From Bacillus ectoiniformans (lineage in GTDB: Bacteria > Bacillota > Bacilli > Bacillales > Domibacillaceae), in assembly GCF_016908875.1 (NCBI RefSeq), contig NZ_JAFBES010000004.1, positions 1 through 64,000 on the forward strand: 64,000 bases of DNA. The letters are read 5' to 3'. Positions 34,430-44,498 of the stretch are shown here, in pieces; position 1 is the stretch's first letter, and every line of letters starts with the position of its first letter. Both the position numbers and the translations under genes were made by a program. Under the pieces are notes generated by a model. It searched no databases. It worked only from the letters and a program-made list of their open reading frames with translations, and was not told where the DNA came from.

Positions 34430-36844
34430 TTGTCCTTATTGCACTTAGCCATCTTTTCTCCTTTTTTAATGGCTATTCTTATTCCTTTTTTCTATAAAGG
34501 ATTTAAAAGCATACATACTGGCTGGTTTGTATTGCTCCTGCCGATTTTACTTTTTATTTATTTTCTGAAATTTCTACCAGTCACACGTAATAATGAATTC
34601 GTACAAGAATCATTTGATTGGATTCCATCATTAGGCATCAGCTTTACTGCTTATGTCGATGGTTTAGGTGTGCTTTTCGCCTTATTAATTTCGGGGATCG
34701 GTTCATTAGTCGTGCTTTACTCGATCTTTTATTTATCAAAAGTAAAAGAAAGCTTGCACAATTTCTATGTATATTTATTAATGTTCATGGGAGCGATGCT
34801 TGGAGTTGTACTGTCAGACAATCTCGTTACATTATATATGTTCTGGGAACTGACTTCTATTTCCTCCTTTTTATTGATCGCTTACTGGTATGATCGTGAG
34901 CGTTCCCGCTATGGCGCGCTGAAATCTATGATCATTACAGTGTTCGGCGGATTGTCCATGTTTGGGGGATTTTTGCTTCTTTCTATTATGGGAGACACAT
35001 TCAGCATTAGAGAACTCATTGCCCAGTCTGATCAGCTAGTGGATCACCCGCTTTTCATTGGGGCATTGATCCTCGTTCTTCTCGGAGCCTTTACTAAATC
35101 TGCTCAATTCCCATTTTACATTTGGCTTCCTGATGCAATGGAAGCGCCTACTCCAGTAAGTGCTTATTTGCATTCTGCTACCATGGTAAAAGCGGGAATT
35201 TATTTAGTCGCTAGGCTCAGTCCAATTTTCGCTTTTTCAAGTTCCTGGTTCTGGTTAGTCGGAGGCGTCGGAATTTTCACCTTATTCTGGGGTTCATTCA
35301 ACGCGATTAAACAGACGGATTTAAAAGGTATTCTCGCATTCTCAACTGTGAGTCAGCTCGGTTTAATTATGTCACTGCTTGGAGTTGGCGCTGCCGCTCT
35401 GCATGTTGATTTCTTGGATGACAACATTTACACGCTTGCAACCATTGCGGCTGTGTTCCATTTAATCAATCACGCTACATTTAAAGGAAGCTTGTTTATG
35501 GTTGTCGGGATCGTTGACCATGAAACCGGTACCCGTGATATTCGCAAGCTTGGCGGTCTGCTTAGCTTTATGCCAGTGACATTTACCATCGCTTTGATCG
35601 GCTCGTTTTCTATGGCCGGCTTGCCGCCATTTAACGGCTTTCTAAGTAAGGAAATGTTTTTCACAGGCATGGTTCAATTATTGGAACTCGATATTTTTAA
35701 TTTAGGGACTTGGGCGATCTTGTTCCCTGTACTTGCCTGGATCGGAAGCGTGTTTACTTTTATTTACAGTATGATGATTGTTTTCAAAACGTTCACTGGC
35801 AAATTCCAGCCCGAGAAATTAGAAGTGACACCGCATGAGGCGCCTGTTGGCATGTTAATTCCGCCAATGATCTTAGCTGCGCTTGTGATTGTATTTGGAC
35901 TGTTCCCAAATATATTGGCGTACAGCTTAATTCAGCCAGCTGCAGCGGCCATTATCCCTTCTCTAGTCGAAACAGGGGAGAAGCTGCATGTTCACATCTC
36001 TTTCTGGCACGGCATTAATTTAGAATTATTTATGACTCTAGGTGTATTTGCACTCGGCGCGCTTTTATATGTGACGCTGAACAAGTGGGACAAGATCTAT
36101 CGGTTGTTCCCTGGCAAGGTTACATTAAATGTCCTATATGATTCCGCTCTTTATTGGGGTGAAAAAGGTTCTTCCAACCTGACTAAATCTTATATGACGG
36201 GATTTATACGCACCTATTTGGTCTATATCTTTGTCTTCTTCTCAGGCATTCTTGCATTCACCATGTTTTCAAAAGATGCCTTTAAAATGGAGACATCCAA
36301 CCTGGCCTCAATTGGTCTGTACGAAATCGCCCTGGTGGTCTTAATCATCGCGTCAATTATCACGATTCTTGTTGCTAAATCACGTTTGACAGCGATTATT
36401 GCTTTAGGAGCCGTGGGTTACACAGTGTCTCTGTTCTTTGTCATATTCAGAGCCCCTGACTTGGCGTTGACTCAATTAGTCATTGAAACTGTGTCTGTTG
36501 CCTTGTTCCTGCTGTGCTTCTATCACTTGCCAAAACTCAGCCGCCATGAAGAGCGAATGAGCTTTAAGCTAGGAAACGCGGTTATTTCGCTGAGTGTAGG
36601 GATCATCGTTACATTGATTGCCATCGCTTCACACAGCAACAAGCTGTTTGACCCGATTTCACAGTATTACATTGAGAATACGTATGAAAAAGCCGCCGGA
36701 AAAAACATGGTAAACGTGATTCTTGTCGATTTCCGTGGCTTTGATACCTTATTTGAAATTTGTGTGCTTGGAATTGCCGCTTTAGGTATTTTCGGAATGA
36801 TTAAGCTTCGATTGGAAAGGGGGAGAGCGAATGAGAACAAATGA
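34430..36844 (+). CDS. mrpA: Mrp Na+/H+ antiporter subunit A
   Basis: This 804-residue, many-helix membrane protein is the largest subunit of the Mrp complex, which exports Na+ in exchange for protons. It has a NuoL-like N-terminal two thirds (MFWELTSISSFLLIAYW, GAFTKSAQFPFYIWLPDAME) and MrpA/MbhD-type C-terminal helices (APDLALTQLVIETVSVALF). The start is TTG 34430 behind AAGGAGGGATCATT, giving the size of B. subtilis MrpA. An in-frame ATG 28 codons upstream falls before the leader terminator and has no site. Confidence 0.94.
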   Translation: MSLLHLAIFSPFLMAILIPFFYKGFKSIHTGWFVLLLPILLFIYFLKFLPVTRNNEFVQESFDWIPSLGISFTAYVDGLGVLFALLISGIGSLVVLYSIFYLSKVKESLHNFYVYLLMFMGAMLGVVLSDNLVTLYMFWELTSISSFLLIAYWYDRERSRYGALKSMIITVFGGLSMFGGFLLLSIMGDTFSIRELIAQSDQLVDHPLFIGALILVLLGAFTKSAQFPFYIWLPDAMEAPTPVSAYLHSATMVKAGIYLVARLSPIFAFSSSWFWLVGGVGIFTLFWGSFNAIKQTDLKGILAFSTVSQLGLIMSLLGVGAAALHVDFLDDNIYTLATIAAVFHLINHATFKGSLFMVVGIVDHETGTRDIRKLGGLLSFMPVTFTIALIGSFSMAGLPPFNGFLSKEMFFTGMVQLLELDIFNLGTWAILFPVLAWIGSVFTFIYSMMIVFKTFTGKFQPEKLEVTPHEAPVGMLIPPMILAALVIVFGLFPNILAYSLIQPAAAAIIPSLVETGEKLHVHISFWHGINLELFMTLGVFALGALLYVTLNKWDKIYRLFPGKVTLNVLYDSALYWGEKGSSNLTKSYMTGFIRTYLVYIFVFFSGILAFTMFSKDAFKMETSNLASIGLYEIALVVLIIASIITILVAKSRLTAIIALGAVGYTVSLFFVIFRAPDLALTQLVIETVSVALFLLCFYHLPKLSRHEERMSFKLGNAVISLSVGIIVTLIAIASHSNKLFDPISQYYIENTYEKAAGKNMVNVILVDFRGFDTLFEICVLGIAALGIFGMIKLRLERGRANENK

Positions 36845-37253
36845 TGTCATCTTGCAAACAGTCAGTAAAATTGTGTTTTTCATCATTATTCTCTTTTCCA
36901 TCCACCTATTTTTCGCCGGGCACTATAATCCCGGTGGAGGGTTTATCGGAGGGCTGTTAACATCAGGCGCTATCGTGCTGCTGCTGCTAGCTTATGATAT
37001 TAAAACGGTCGCAAAAGGATTTCCGATTAACTATATTACGCTAATTGGCATCGGACTTCTTTTTGCCGTAGGTACATCAGCAGGCGCTTTATTGTTCAAT
37101 GTTCCCTTCTTAACTCACGCGTACGATTATTTTTATTTGCCGCTATTAGGCAAAACGTCACTTCATACAGCCGTGCTGTTTGATACAGGCGTCTATTTAG
37201 TTGTCATCGGTGTGACCATGACCATTATTCAAACGATTGGAGAGAGCGAATAA
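36831..37253 (+). CDS. mrpB: Mrp antiporter subunit B
   Basis: This 140-residue membrane protein has four helices and the MrpB motif [20 protein letters not shown]. It overlaps the mrpA end by 14 bases and the mrpC start by one. It is part of the hetero-oligomeric Mrp complex. Confidence 0.94.
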   Translation: MRTNDVILQTVSKIVFFIIILFSIHLFFAGHYNPGGGFIGGLLTSGAIVLLLLAYDIKTVAKGFPINYITLIGIGLLFAVGTSAGALLFNVPFLTHAYDYFYLPLLGKTSLHTAVLFDTGVYLVVIGVTMTIIQTIGESE

Positions 37254-37594
37254 TGGAGATTTTAATGTCTATCGTCATTGGAATATTGTTTTCTAGTGCC
37301 GTGTACTTAATGCTGTCAAAGAGCTTGCTTCGTATTATTATCGGTACGGGTTTGCTCAGCCACGGCGCTCACTTGCTATTAATTACGATGGGCGGTTTAA
37401 AAACCGGTACCGTTCCATTGCTTGGGGAGCACGCGAAATCTTATGTCGATCCGCTGCCGCAAGCGTTAATTTTGACCGCCATCGTTATCAGCTTTGGTGT
37501 GACTGCTTTCTTCCTGGTTATGGCCTACAGAGCCTATCAGGAAATTGGCACAGATAATATGGATCAAATGAGAGGAAATGAAGCAAATGATTAA
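37253..37594 (+). CDS. mrpC: Mrp antiporter subunit C (NuoK-like)
   Basis: This 113-residue protein has three helices and is related to NuoK. Typical segments are [18 protein letters not shown] and [17 protein letters not shown]. It is translationally coupled to mrpB (TAATG) and overlaps mrpD. Confidence 0.94.
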   Translation: MEILMSIVIGILFSSAVYLMLSKSLLRIIIGTGLLSHGAHLLLITMGGLKTGTVPLLGEHAKSYVDPLPQALILTAIVISFGVTAFFLVMAYRAYQEIGTDNMDQMRGNEAND

Positions 37595-39068
37595 TTTATT
37601 AATATTGCCGATACTTATTCCTCTTTTCACAGCCATTGTGCTTATATTCATGGTGAAATATGTTGCCGCCCAGCGTGTGTTATCTGTAGTTTCCACACTG
37701 GGAACGCTGACAGCCTCCATCGTACTGCTCATGAAAGTGCGTGCAGATGGTGTTCAGTCACTCAATCTAAGCAGCTGGGACGCTCCTTTTGGCATTACGC
37801 TTGTATCAGATATGCTGTCTATCCTGCTTGTTACGACCACTTCGCTCATCACGTTGTGCGTGATCATTTATTCAGCACGCTCAATAGGAGTGGAACGTGA
37901 ACGGTTCTATTATTATGCCGTTATTCAATTCTTGCTCGTTGGGGTCAACGGTGCGTTTACAACGGGTGATATATTCAATCTATTCGTATTCTTCGAAGTC
38001 ATGCTCATGTCTTCGTATGTACTGATCGTTATTGGCGGAACGAAAATTCAGCTCCGTGAATCGATTAAATATATTTTAGTGAATATCATATCTTCCGCGA
38101 TTTTTGTTATCGCGGTCGCCTATCTGTATTCTATTGTCGGCACTTTAAACATGGCGCATGTTTCAGAGCGCATCGCTGAAGTCGGACAGCCGCCGATTCT
38201 GACAGTCGTCGCTGTGCTGTTTTTAATTGTATTTGGATTAAAAGGCGCGATCTTTCCGATGTATTCATGGCTGCCGGGATCCTATTATGCACCGCCGGTT
38301 CCGATACTTGCCCTGTTCGGATCGTTATTGACTAAAGTCGGTGTCTACTCAATTATGAGAACCTATTCCCTGTTCTTTTACCATGATCAGGCGTTTACTC
38401 ATGACCTGTTAGGGATACTCGCGATCATCACAATTATCGCAGGATGTATCGGGGCGATCGCCTACTGGGATGTTAAAAAGATTATCATTTACAATATCAT
38501 CATTGCAGTCGGTGTTCTTGCTTTTGGCGTTTCTCTTCTAACGGAAGAATCAATTAGAGGAACCATTTTCTATATCATTCACGATATGATTATTAAAGCG
38601 GCACTATTTCTAATGATCGGCATCATGATCAAAATTACAGGAACAAGCAACCTGCGCCAAATGGGCGGGTTAATTAAAAAGTATCCTCTGTTCGGATGGT
38701 CTTTCCTGCTAACGTGCTTTGGACTTGCCGGCATCCCGCCTTTAAGCGGCTTCCCTGGCAAATTAATGATAGTACGAGCGGGATTAGAAGAAGGGGCTTA
38801 TGTCGGCGCTCTGACGGTGCTATTGTCGAGTCTGTTTGTTCTTTACTCCGTCATTAAAATCTTTATGAACGGATTTTGGAAAGCACCGAAAGACTATCCA
38901 GGTGAAGATCAGCAGCCTGTATGGTTCCTATGGGCGCCAGCTGCCATCCTAGTTGCCGTTTCCGTTGTTTACGGAGTCGGGGCTGAAACGATGTATCCGA
39001 TTATTTCACAAGCCACTGATGCACTCGTAAATCCGACAATCTATATTGATGCAGTGTTAAAGGAGTGA
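37587..39068 (+). CDS. mrpD: Mrp antiporter subunit D
   Basis: This 493-residue antiporter-like subunit (NuoN/NuoM-related) has [19 protein letters not shown] and [20 protein letters not shown]; the conserved Glu and Lys residues of proton-channel helices lie in these segments. ATG 37587 gives [12 protein letters not shown], matching B. subtilis in start and length. The ATG three codons earlier sits too close to GAGAGG. Confidence 0.93.
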   Translation: MINLLILPILIPLFTAIVLIFMVKYVAAQRVLSVVSTLGTLTASIVLLMKVRADGVQSLNLSSWDAPFGITLVSDMLSILLVTTTSLITLCVIIYSARSIGVERERFYYYAVIQFLLVGVNGAFTTGDIFNLFVFFEVMLMSSYVLIVIGGTKIQLRESIKYILVNIISSAIFVIAVAYLYSIVGTLNMAHVSERIAEVGQPPILTVVAVLFLIVFGLKGAIFPMYSWLPGSYYAPPVPILALFGSLLTKVGVYSIMRTYSLFFYHDQAFTHDLLGILAIITIIAGCIGAIAYWDVKKIIIYNIIIAVGVLAFGVSLLTEESIRGTIFYIIHDMIIKAALFLMIGIMIKITGTSNLRQMGGLIKKYPLFGWSFLLTCFGLAGIPPLSGFPGKLMIVRAGLEEGAYVGALTVLLSSLFVLYSVIKIFMNGFWKAPKDYPGEDQQPVWFLWAPAAILVAVSVVYGVGAETMYPIISQATDALVNPTIYIDAVLKE

Positions 39069-39074
39069 TGTCAT

Positions 39075-39551
39075 ATGGCTTTTCAAATTTTACTTAATTT
39101 CTTTTTAGCGTTTCTATGGATGTTTTTGCAGGTTTCATTTACGAGCACCACCTTCTTCGTCGGATATTTAATCGGCTTAATTGTCATTTATGGCATGCGC
39201 CGCTTTTTCAGTACACGATTCTATATGCATCGTGTATATGCGGTCATTTACTTAACAATGCTGTTTTTCAAAGAATTGATCATGGCTAATATTGATGTGC
39301 TGAAAGTCGTGCTGCAGCCTAAACTAGCCATTAAACCCGGCATCTTTGCTTTAGAAACAGAGCTCGAATCAGATTGGGAGATCACACTTCTTGCCAATCT
39401 GATTACACTGACGCCTGGTACACTTGTTGTTGATGTATCAGATGATAATAAGACACTCTACATTCATGCGATTGATATTGCGGATGTACAGGATTCCATT
39501 GAAAGTATTAAAAACACGTTTGAAAAAGCGATTATGGAGGTGAGCAGGTAA
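39075..39551 (+). CDS. mrpE: Mrp antiporter subunit E
   Basis: This 158-residue protein has an N-terminal pair of helices and a cytoplasmic domain containing LLANLITLTPGTLVVDVSDD, the MrpE signature. AAAGGAGTGATGTC precedes the ATG, and the gene directly abuts mrpF. Confidence 0.94.
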   Translation: MAFQILLNFFLAFLWMFLQVSFTSTTFFVGYLIGLIVIYGMRRFFSTRFYMHRVYAVIYLTMLFFKELIMANIDVLKVVLQPKLAIKPGIFALETELESDWEITLLANLITLTPGTLVVDVSDDNKTLYIHAIDIADVQDSIESIKNTFEKAIMEVSR

Positions 39552-39836
39552 ATGTTAGAGCTCGTCATGAAGATTTCTTTAATCTGTCTTACACTGTCTA
39601 TGCTTGGGCTTGTTTACCGGCTCATTAAAGGACCGACTGTTCCTGACCGGGTAGTGGCACTTGATGCGATTGGCATTAATCTTGTCGCCATTATTGCGAT
39701 CATCTCCATGCTGTTAAATACGAATGCTTTTTTAGATGTCATTCTTTTGATGGGGATTCTAGCTTTCATCGGAACGGTTGCTTTTGCTAAGTTCCTAGAG
39801 AAAGGAGAGATTATTGAAAATGACCGTAATCAGTGA
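39552..39836 (+). CDS. mrpF: Mrp antiporter subunit F
   Basis: This 94-residue protein has three helices and the MrpF signature [20 protein letters not shown]. It is preceded by GGAGGTGAGCAGGTAA, with no gap to mrpE. Confidence 0.94.
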   Translation: MLELVMKISLICLTLSMLGLVYRLIKGPTVPDRVVALDAIGINLVAIIAIISMLLNTNAFLDVILLMGILAFIGTVAFAKFLEKGEIIENDRNQ

Positions 39837-40173
39837 ATGGTTGATTGTGATCTTTTTACTTTTCGGCTCCTTTCTCAGCCTTGTGGCGGCATTCGGGTTG
39901 ATTCGTTTACCTGATGTGTATACGCGTAACCATGCCGCTTCTAAAAGTGCTACGCTAGGTGTAATGAGCATTTTGCTCGCCGCCTTTTTGTACTTTTATT
40001 TCATAGAAGGCCATTTTAGCTCGCGAATCCTGCTCGGTATTGCGTTTATCTTCATTACAGCACCGGTGGCAGGGCACTTGATCAGCCGCGCTGCCTATAA
40101 TTCAGGAGTGAAGCTCTGGGAGAAAAGCGTACGTGATGATCTACAATATAAAAAGAAAGAACGAGAGCACTAA
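39820..40173 (+). CDS. mrpG: Mrp antiporter subunit G
   Basis: This protein of about 117 residues has three helices and the MrpG signature [20 protein letters not shown]. It overlaps the end of mrpF. The start is ambiguous: ATG 39820 gives the family-like MTVISEW, while TTG 39814 two codons earlier is better spaced from AAAGGAG. It is the last gene of the operon, followed by a terminator. Confidence 0.92.
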   Translation: MTVISEWLIVIFLLFGSFLSLVAAFGLIRLPDVYTRNHAASKSATLGVMSILLAAFLYFYFIEGHFSSRILLGIAFIFITAPVAGHLISRAAYNSGVKLWEKSVRDDLQYKKKEREH

Positions 40174-40193
40174 AACAGATTCTCTTGGTTCAT

Positions 40194-40229
40194 AAAGAGA
40201 AGCGGACTCAAACGAGTCCGCTTCTTTTA
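40194..40229. terminator. Bidirectional terminator after mrpG
   Basis: The perfect stem AGAAGCGGACTC/GAGTCCGCTTCT has a 4-base loop and T/A tails. Confidence 0.92.
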
Positions 40230-40236
40230 CTTACTA

Positions 40237-40614
40237 TTAATTTTCATATAAGCGCTGATCTTCGCTTCCATCTTCTTTATGGACCACCAAGATCCCATCA
40301 TGTTCTTTTACATATTCTTTCGCTCGGACCGACAAATCCGTTTTTGTTTCGTCTGTTAAAATACTTCGTTGCCCATTTTCTTTGATCAGCTGCCAGCCAT
40401 CTTCTTTCGGCTGCAGATGGTATACTGGACGGCCCTCGTCATTGCCATGGCCTTTTCCAACAGCGCTGCGGGCGCGGTCAATCGCAATGGCGATGGCTCG
40501 TCCTTCATCTTTATTTTCCTCTAGCAGGGCATTGGCAATTTCAATCGCCTTATCACGAACCTCGTCGGGCAGATTCTTCATGGAATCAGGATAATCATTT
40601 TTACTCCAAGGCAT
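40237..40614 (-). CDS. YdaT-like protein (ChaB-like N-terminus plus DUF2188)
   Basis: This 125-residue hydrophilic protein starts MPWSKNDYPDSMKNLP, a ChaB-like segment (residues 1-45). A DUF2188 domain follows (about 62-120: VYHLQPKEDGWQLIKENG). B. subtilis YdaT is a sigma-B general stress protein. AGGAGGGAATAATT precedes ATG 40614. It is inserted between mrpG and yuxO relative to B. subtilis. Confidence 0.85.
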   Translation of the reverse strand: MPWSKNDYPDSMKNLPDEVRDKAIEIANALLEENKDEGRAIAIAIDRARSAVGKGHGNDEGRPVYHLQPKEDGWQLIKENGQRSILTDETKTDLSVRAKEYVKEHDGILVVHKEDGSEDQRLYEN

Positions 40615-40650
40615 AATTATTCCCTCCTCTTTGTATACGTATCTACCCGG

Positions 40651-41052
40651 TTATTCTGAACTGAAACGGCCTTTTTTATCCACAACAGCCATTGTACAGC
40701 GGGAGAGGCAGATTAATTGATTCTCTTCATCTGTCAGCCTAATCTCCCATACCATCGTTGTACGCCCCTTATGCACCGCCTCTGCTGTCGCCGTCACTAC
40801 TCCCTCTTTCTTAGCTTTAATGTGATTGGCATTGATTTCTAGCCCAAAACAAAGCTGCTTCTCTTGATCAATCAAATGAGCAGTGCCTACACTCGCTGCT
40901 GTTTCAGCTAAAGCTACCGAAGCACCGCCATGCAAGAAGCCAAATGGCTGACGTGTCCGTTCGTCCACAGGCATCGTCATCACTACTTTCCCATCCTCAA
41001 TCGTGACAAACTCCATGCCCAATGTGTGAATTAATGTTTGTTTCAGTTCCAT
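40651..41052 (-). CDS. yuxO: Hotdog-fold thioesterase YuxO (PaaI/MenI-like)
   Basis: This 133-residue hotdog protein has FGFLHGGASVALAETAASVG, holding the catalytic Glu and the HGG motif, and EINANHIKAKKEGVVTATAE. Relatives hydrolyse acyl-CoA thioesters, including 1,4-dihydroxy-2-naphthoyl-CoA in menaquinone synthesis. The exact substrate is not proven. AGAGGAGGG precedes ATG 41052. Confidence 0.88.
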   Translation of the reverse strand: MELKQTLIHTLGMEFVTIEDGKVVMTMPVDERTRQPFGFLHGGASVALAETAASVGTAHLIDQEKQLCFGLEINANHIKAKKEGVVTATAEAVHKGRTTMVWEIRLTDEENQLICLSRCTMAVVDKKGRFSSE

Positions 41053-41127
41053 ACGTACCCTCCTCTTAATGAATTGCTATTCACTTTACTATTCGACCTT
41101 TTTCTTTTAAATCCTTTAAATCGCTTC

Positions 41128-41163
41128 TTATGCATAATTGCATAACCTATGCAAACTTGTATA
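41128..41163 (+). promoter_or_regulatory. Candidate upstream activator sites for the sigma-54 promoter
   Basis: An inverted repeat TTATGCA-TAAT-TGCATAA (41128-41145) is followed by a second, weaker TATGCAA/TTGTATA repeat (41148-41163). They sit about 75-110 bases before the -24 box, the usual place for enhancer-binding-protein sites. Confidence 0.55.
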
Positions 41164-41237
41164 TAAATATAGCTTATTTCATACACACTAACCCTCTAAA
41201 AGTCTCTAGTTATAGAAAATTAAGAAAATTTAATTAT

Positions 41238-41254
41238 TTGGCACATTACTTGCA
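41238..41254 (+). promoter_or_regulatory. Sigma-54 (SigL) promoter of nhaC-2
   Basis: TTGGCACATTACTTGCA is a full match to the -24/-12 consensus TTGGCAC-N5-TTGCW. Transcription should start near 41265, about 30 bases before ATG 41297. Confidence 0.9.
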
Positions 41255-41296
41255 ATAAATCTAGTAAAATACACATTATTAAAGGAGTGCTAGAAA

Positions 41297-42760
41297 ATGA
41301 CTAAGAAGAAAACACCCTCTTTAGGCATCGCTTTGATTCCTATCCTAGCGATGATTGGCTTTTTATTTACAGGAATATTTATGTATGAAGCAGATCCTCA
41401 TATTCCTCTCTTATTAAGTGCTACTGTGGCTTCTCTCGTCTCAATTTATTTAGGATATACTTGGCGTGATTTAGAATCAGGAATTATTAATGCCGTGTCC
41501 CTCGCTATGCAGGCCCTGCTGATTTTAATGGTGATTGGCACCATCATCGGCACGTGGCTGGCGGCTGGTATAGTTCCAACTATGATCTATTACGGTCTTG
41601 ATATTCTATCCCCTGCTTATTTCCTTCCGGCAGCTGCCATTATTTGCAGTATCGTCGCCATTGCTTCCGGTAATGCCTGGACAGCAGCAGGAACAATTGG
41701 CATCGCTATTATGGGGATCGGTGCTGGTCTTGGTGTGAATACTGCTATGGTTGCTGGAGCTGTTATTTCCGGCTGTTATTTCGGGGACAAGATCTCTCCG
41801 TTGTCAGAAACAACGAATATGGCTCCTGGTATTACTGGAGTAGATCTGTTTGACCATATTCGCCATATGCTTTATACCACTATTCCAGCACTTTTCATAT
41901 CGGTTGTTATTTATTACTTTATCGGTCTTTCTTTTAAAGAACAAGCAGCTGGTATTCAAGAAGTACAAGCGCTTCAGCAAAGCCTTAGCGATATCTTCAT
42001 TATCAGCCCGTGGCTGCTGCTTGTTCCTGTCGTTGTTTTAAGCTTAATCGCTATGAAGACCCCTGCTCTACCAGGTCTGGTCATCGGCTCAATTCTCGGC
42101 GCTATTGTGGCTGTCCTCGTTCAAGGCGTAGCTGTTTCTGATATATTAGGAATCATGGTGTACGGCTTTGAAAAAGAAACGAGCAGTGAAGTCTTAAACA
42201 ACTTGCTGAATAATGGCGGAACAGAAGCGATGATGTACACCGTTTCTCTCGTCATGATTGCCATGAGTTTTGGTGGAATACTAGAAACGAGCGGAATTTT
42301 AGAAACCCTTGTTAACAGCTTATTAAAGTTAGCTAAATCTACCGGCAGTTTAATCGCTACGACAGTCGTCACTTGTATGACAGCGAATGTCGTTGCTTGC
42401 GATCAGTACTTGTCCATCTTGCTTCCTGGCCGGATGTATGTAAAAGCTTATCGAAAGAAACGGCTCCACCCTAAGAATTTATCGAGGACACTTGAGGATG
42501 CAGGTACGATGACTTCTCCGTTGGTGCCTTGGAATACTTGCGGTGCATTTATGACAGCCACTCTCGGTGTTTCCACTTTTCAATACGCACCATATGCATT
42601 GTTGTGCTTTATCAGTCCAGTCATTGCAATCATTTACGGATTTACCGGATTTAAAATAGAAAAGCTGACGCAGGAAGAGATCGATCGTTTAGATGCAGAA
42701 GAGCAAGCAATGAATGAAACGGAAGAAGAAAATCAAGGGCGTATTTCACAAGCTTATTAA
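41297..42760 (+). CDS. nhaC: NhaC-family Na+/H+ antiporter 2
   Basis: This 487-residue paralogue of the transporter at 16716 has the same signatures: GCYFGDKISPLSETTNMAPG, ILLPGRMYVKAYRKKRLHPK and TSPLVPWNTCGAFM. The likely role is Na+-coupled exchange, with the physiological counter-substrate unknown. It is driven by a canonical sigma-54 promoter, so an enhancer-binding activator and probably amino-acid availability control it. AAAGGAGTGCTAGAAA precedes the ATG. Confidence 0.9.
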   Translation: MTKKKTPSLGIALIPILAMIGFLFTGIFMYEADPHIPLLLSATVASLVSIYLGYTWRDLESGIINAVSLAMQALLILMVIGTIIGTWLAAGIVPTMIYYGLDILSPAYFLPAAAIICSIVAIASGNAWTAAGTIGIAIMGIGAGLGVNTAMVAGAVISGCYFGDKISPLSETTNMAPGITGVDLFDHIRHMLYTTIPALFISVVIYYFIGLSFKEQAAGIQEVQALQQSLSDIFIISPWLLLVPVVVLSLIAMKTPALPGLVIGSILGAIVAVLVQGVAVSDILGIMVYGFEKETSSEVLNNLLNNGGTEAMMYTVSLVMIAMSFGGILETSGILETLVNSLLKLAKSTGSLIATTVVTCMTANVVACDQYLSILLPGRMYVKAYRKKRLHPKNLSRTLEDAGTMTSPLVPWNTCGAFMTATLGVSTFQYAPYALLCFISPVIAIIYGFTGFKIEKLTQEEIDRLDAEEQAMNETEEENQGRISQAY

Positions 42761-42766
42761 TAGACG

Positions 42767-42800
42767 AAAAGGACTTCCAAGTATGCGGAAGTCCTTTTTA
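42767..42800. terminator. Bidirectional terminator after nhaC-2
   Basis: The stem AAAAGGACTTCC/GGAAGTCCTTTT with an 8-base loop lies between convergent genes. Confidence 0.9.
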
Positions 42801-42805
42801 TCTGC

Positions 42806-43015
42806 TTAGTAGCCGTATGGTGGACGATTGAATGGTCCTGGCTGATACCACTGGTATGGCGGATACTGCGGGCAATACGGCGGGTAGCAAGGGGGACGGT
42901 AGTACGGAGGTCTTGAAATAGCCCCTCCTAAAAAGCCGCCTAATAATCCTCCAAGGAAAGGCGCTCCAAAAAACGGTAAGAATCGCTGGTTTCGATAATA
43001 TTGATTTCGATACAT
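42806..43015 (-). CDS. Small Tyr/Pro/Gly-rich protein (69 aa)
   Basis: Encodes 69 residues. There is an N-terminal basic/aromatic stretch, a short glycine-rich hydrophobic segment (FLGGLLGGFLGG), and a low-complexity Pro/Tyr tail with two cysteines. Such composition is common among small spore-associated proteins of Bacillaceae, but no family is assigned. AAGGAGGTTTACTA before ATG 43015 is a very strong ribosome site. Confidence 0.7.
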   Translation of the reverse strand: MYRNQYYRNQRFLPFFGAPFLGGLLGGFLGGAISRPPYYRPPCYPPYCPQYPPYQWYQPGPFNRPPYGY

Positions 43016-43128
43016 TAGTAAACCTCCTTTTTCTGCCTACTAATGGTTTATGCAAAGTCGGGCGAACAGGCATGGGCGGCTTGCACATTTTCTGACTGAT
43101 TCTTTTATGAAAATACAAAAAAACAAGA

Positions 43129-43176
43129 AAAAGCTCCCTCCAACAAGATCGTTCTCTTGTCGAGGAAGCCTTTTTT
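43129..43176 (-). terminator. Terminator after yuiF
   Basis: A long imperfect stem (GGCTTCCTCGACAAGA with TCTTGTTGGAGGGAGC) is followed by TTTTT on the minus strand. Confidence 0.82.
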
Positions 43177-43178
43177 CG

Positions 43179-44498
43179 TTAAAGAATAATTGCTGCCAGC
43201 CAGCCAAATAAGATGACAGGCAAATTATAGTGAAGGAAAGTAGGTACACATGTATCCCAAATGTGATTGTGCTGTCCATCCACGTTCAATCCAGATGTCG
43301 GGCCAAGCGTACTGTCTGATGCTGGTGAACCCGCATCGCCAAGTGCTCCGGCCGTTCCTACTAATGCGATGGTAGCCATTGGGCTGAACCCTAACTCCAT
43401 CGCCAGCGGAACGAAGATTGTTGCGATAATGGGAATCGTTGAGAAAGATGAACCGATTCCCATTGTTACAAGCAAGCCAACGATCAGCATTAATAATGCG
43501 CCAAGCACTTGATTTCCGCCAATTGCATCAGCTGCTTGTTTCACCAATGTTTCCACATCTCCGGTTTCACTCATGACATTAGCAAAGCCTGAAGCCGCGA
43601 TCATTACAAATCCGATAAACGCCATCATACGCATACCGTCAGTCAGCAGGCGATCAGCTTCATTCCATTTCATCGCTCTCGTTACATAAAGGACGATAAT
43701 ACCCGCAAGAGCGCCAAAGACCATGGAATCAGTCATAAGCTGCACGACAAGCGCTGCCACAATCGCGATCAAAGAGCTGATAATTCCGCTTTTCGAATAG
43801 CCTTTTTGTTCAGCGACCGTCACTGGCATTAATGGGTTATCATATGTTCTCGGTTTCCGGTAAGAGATGAACAAAGCAATTAACAATCCGACAAGCATTC
43901 CAGCTGCTGGAATCAGCATCGCTTTCGGCACTAGGTTCACATCGACCTTCATTCCGCTGTCTGTCATGTTTGACGCAATAATTTCGTGGAAGATTTGTCC
44001 GAATCCAACCGGCAGCAGCATATAAGGTGTAACTAATCCGAATGTCAGCACACTAGCCACTAACCGGCGATCCATTTTTAACTCATCCATGATTTTTAAT
44101 AATGGCGGAATTAACAATGGAATAAACGCAATATGAATAGGTACAAGATTCTGAGAGAAGCAAGCCATTAATAAGATTAGAAATAGAATAAGAGCTCTTG
44201 ATAATTTCTCTGCTCGCGCATCCTCTTTTTTACCTACATATTTCAAAATAAATTCTACTAGAGCATTCGGCAGTCCGGTGTTCGATATGGCTACCGCGAA
44301 TCCTCCCAATAATGCATAGCTGAGCGCCACATTCGCTCCGCCGCCTACGCCTTCTGAAAAAGCCGTAATCGTTCCCTCGGTTCCTAAGCCACCAATAACT
44401 CCCCCGACCAGTGCACCCGTAATCAATGAAAATACAACATTTACACGTAATAGACTGAGGAGAAGCATGATGATGACAGCAATTACTACAGCATTCAT
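43179..44498 (-). CDS. yuiF: YuiF-type Na+/H+ antiporter family transporter
   Basis: This 439-residue polytopic protein has about 12 helices. Motifs include [35 protein letters not shown] and [11 protein letters not shown]-like [20 protein letters not shown] near the C-terminus. It belongs to the Na+/H+ antiporter (NhaC-like) family and YuiF is its B. subtilis counterpart; amino-acid transport is also proposed for such proteins. AAAGGGGC precedes ATG 44498. A nested repeat field lies upstream, between it and pepA. Confidence 0.87.
   Translation of the reverse strand: MNAVVIAVIIMLLLSLLRVNVVFSLITGALVGGVIGGLGTEGTITAFSEGVGGGANVALSYALLGGFAVAISNTGLPNALVEFILKYVGKKEDARAEKLSRALILFLILLMACFSQNLVPIHIAFIPLLIPPLLKIMDELKMDRRLVASVLTFGLVTPYMLLPVGFGQIFHEIIASNMTDSGMKVDVNLVPKAMLIPAAGMLVGLLIALFISYRKPRTYDNPLMPVTVAEQKGYSKSGIISSLIAIVAALVVQLMTDSMVFGALAGIIVLYVTRAMKWNEADRLLTDGMRMMAFIGFVMIAASGFANVMSETGDVETLVKQAADAIGGNQVLGALLMLIVGLLVTMGIGSSFSTIPIIATIFVPLAMELGFSPMATIALVGTAGALGDAGSPASDSTLGPTSGLNVDGQHNHIWDTCVPTFLHYNLPVILFGWLAAIIL

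Noticed and set aside
34297-34430. Named Na+ or other riboswitch in the mrp leader
   Set aside because: I could not match any known aptamer consensus. Only the terminator and short pairings are supported.
42798-43118. 106-codon frame overlapping the 69-aa Tyr/Pro-rich gene
   Set aside because: The 69-codon frame has a very strong ribosome site; the other frame is a shadow with no site.
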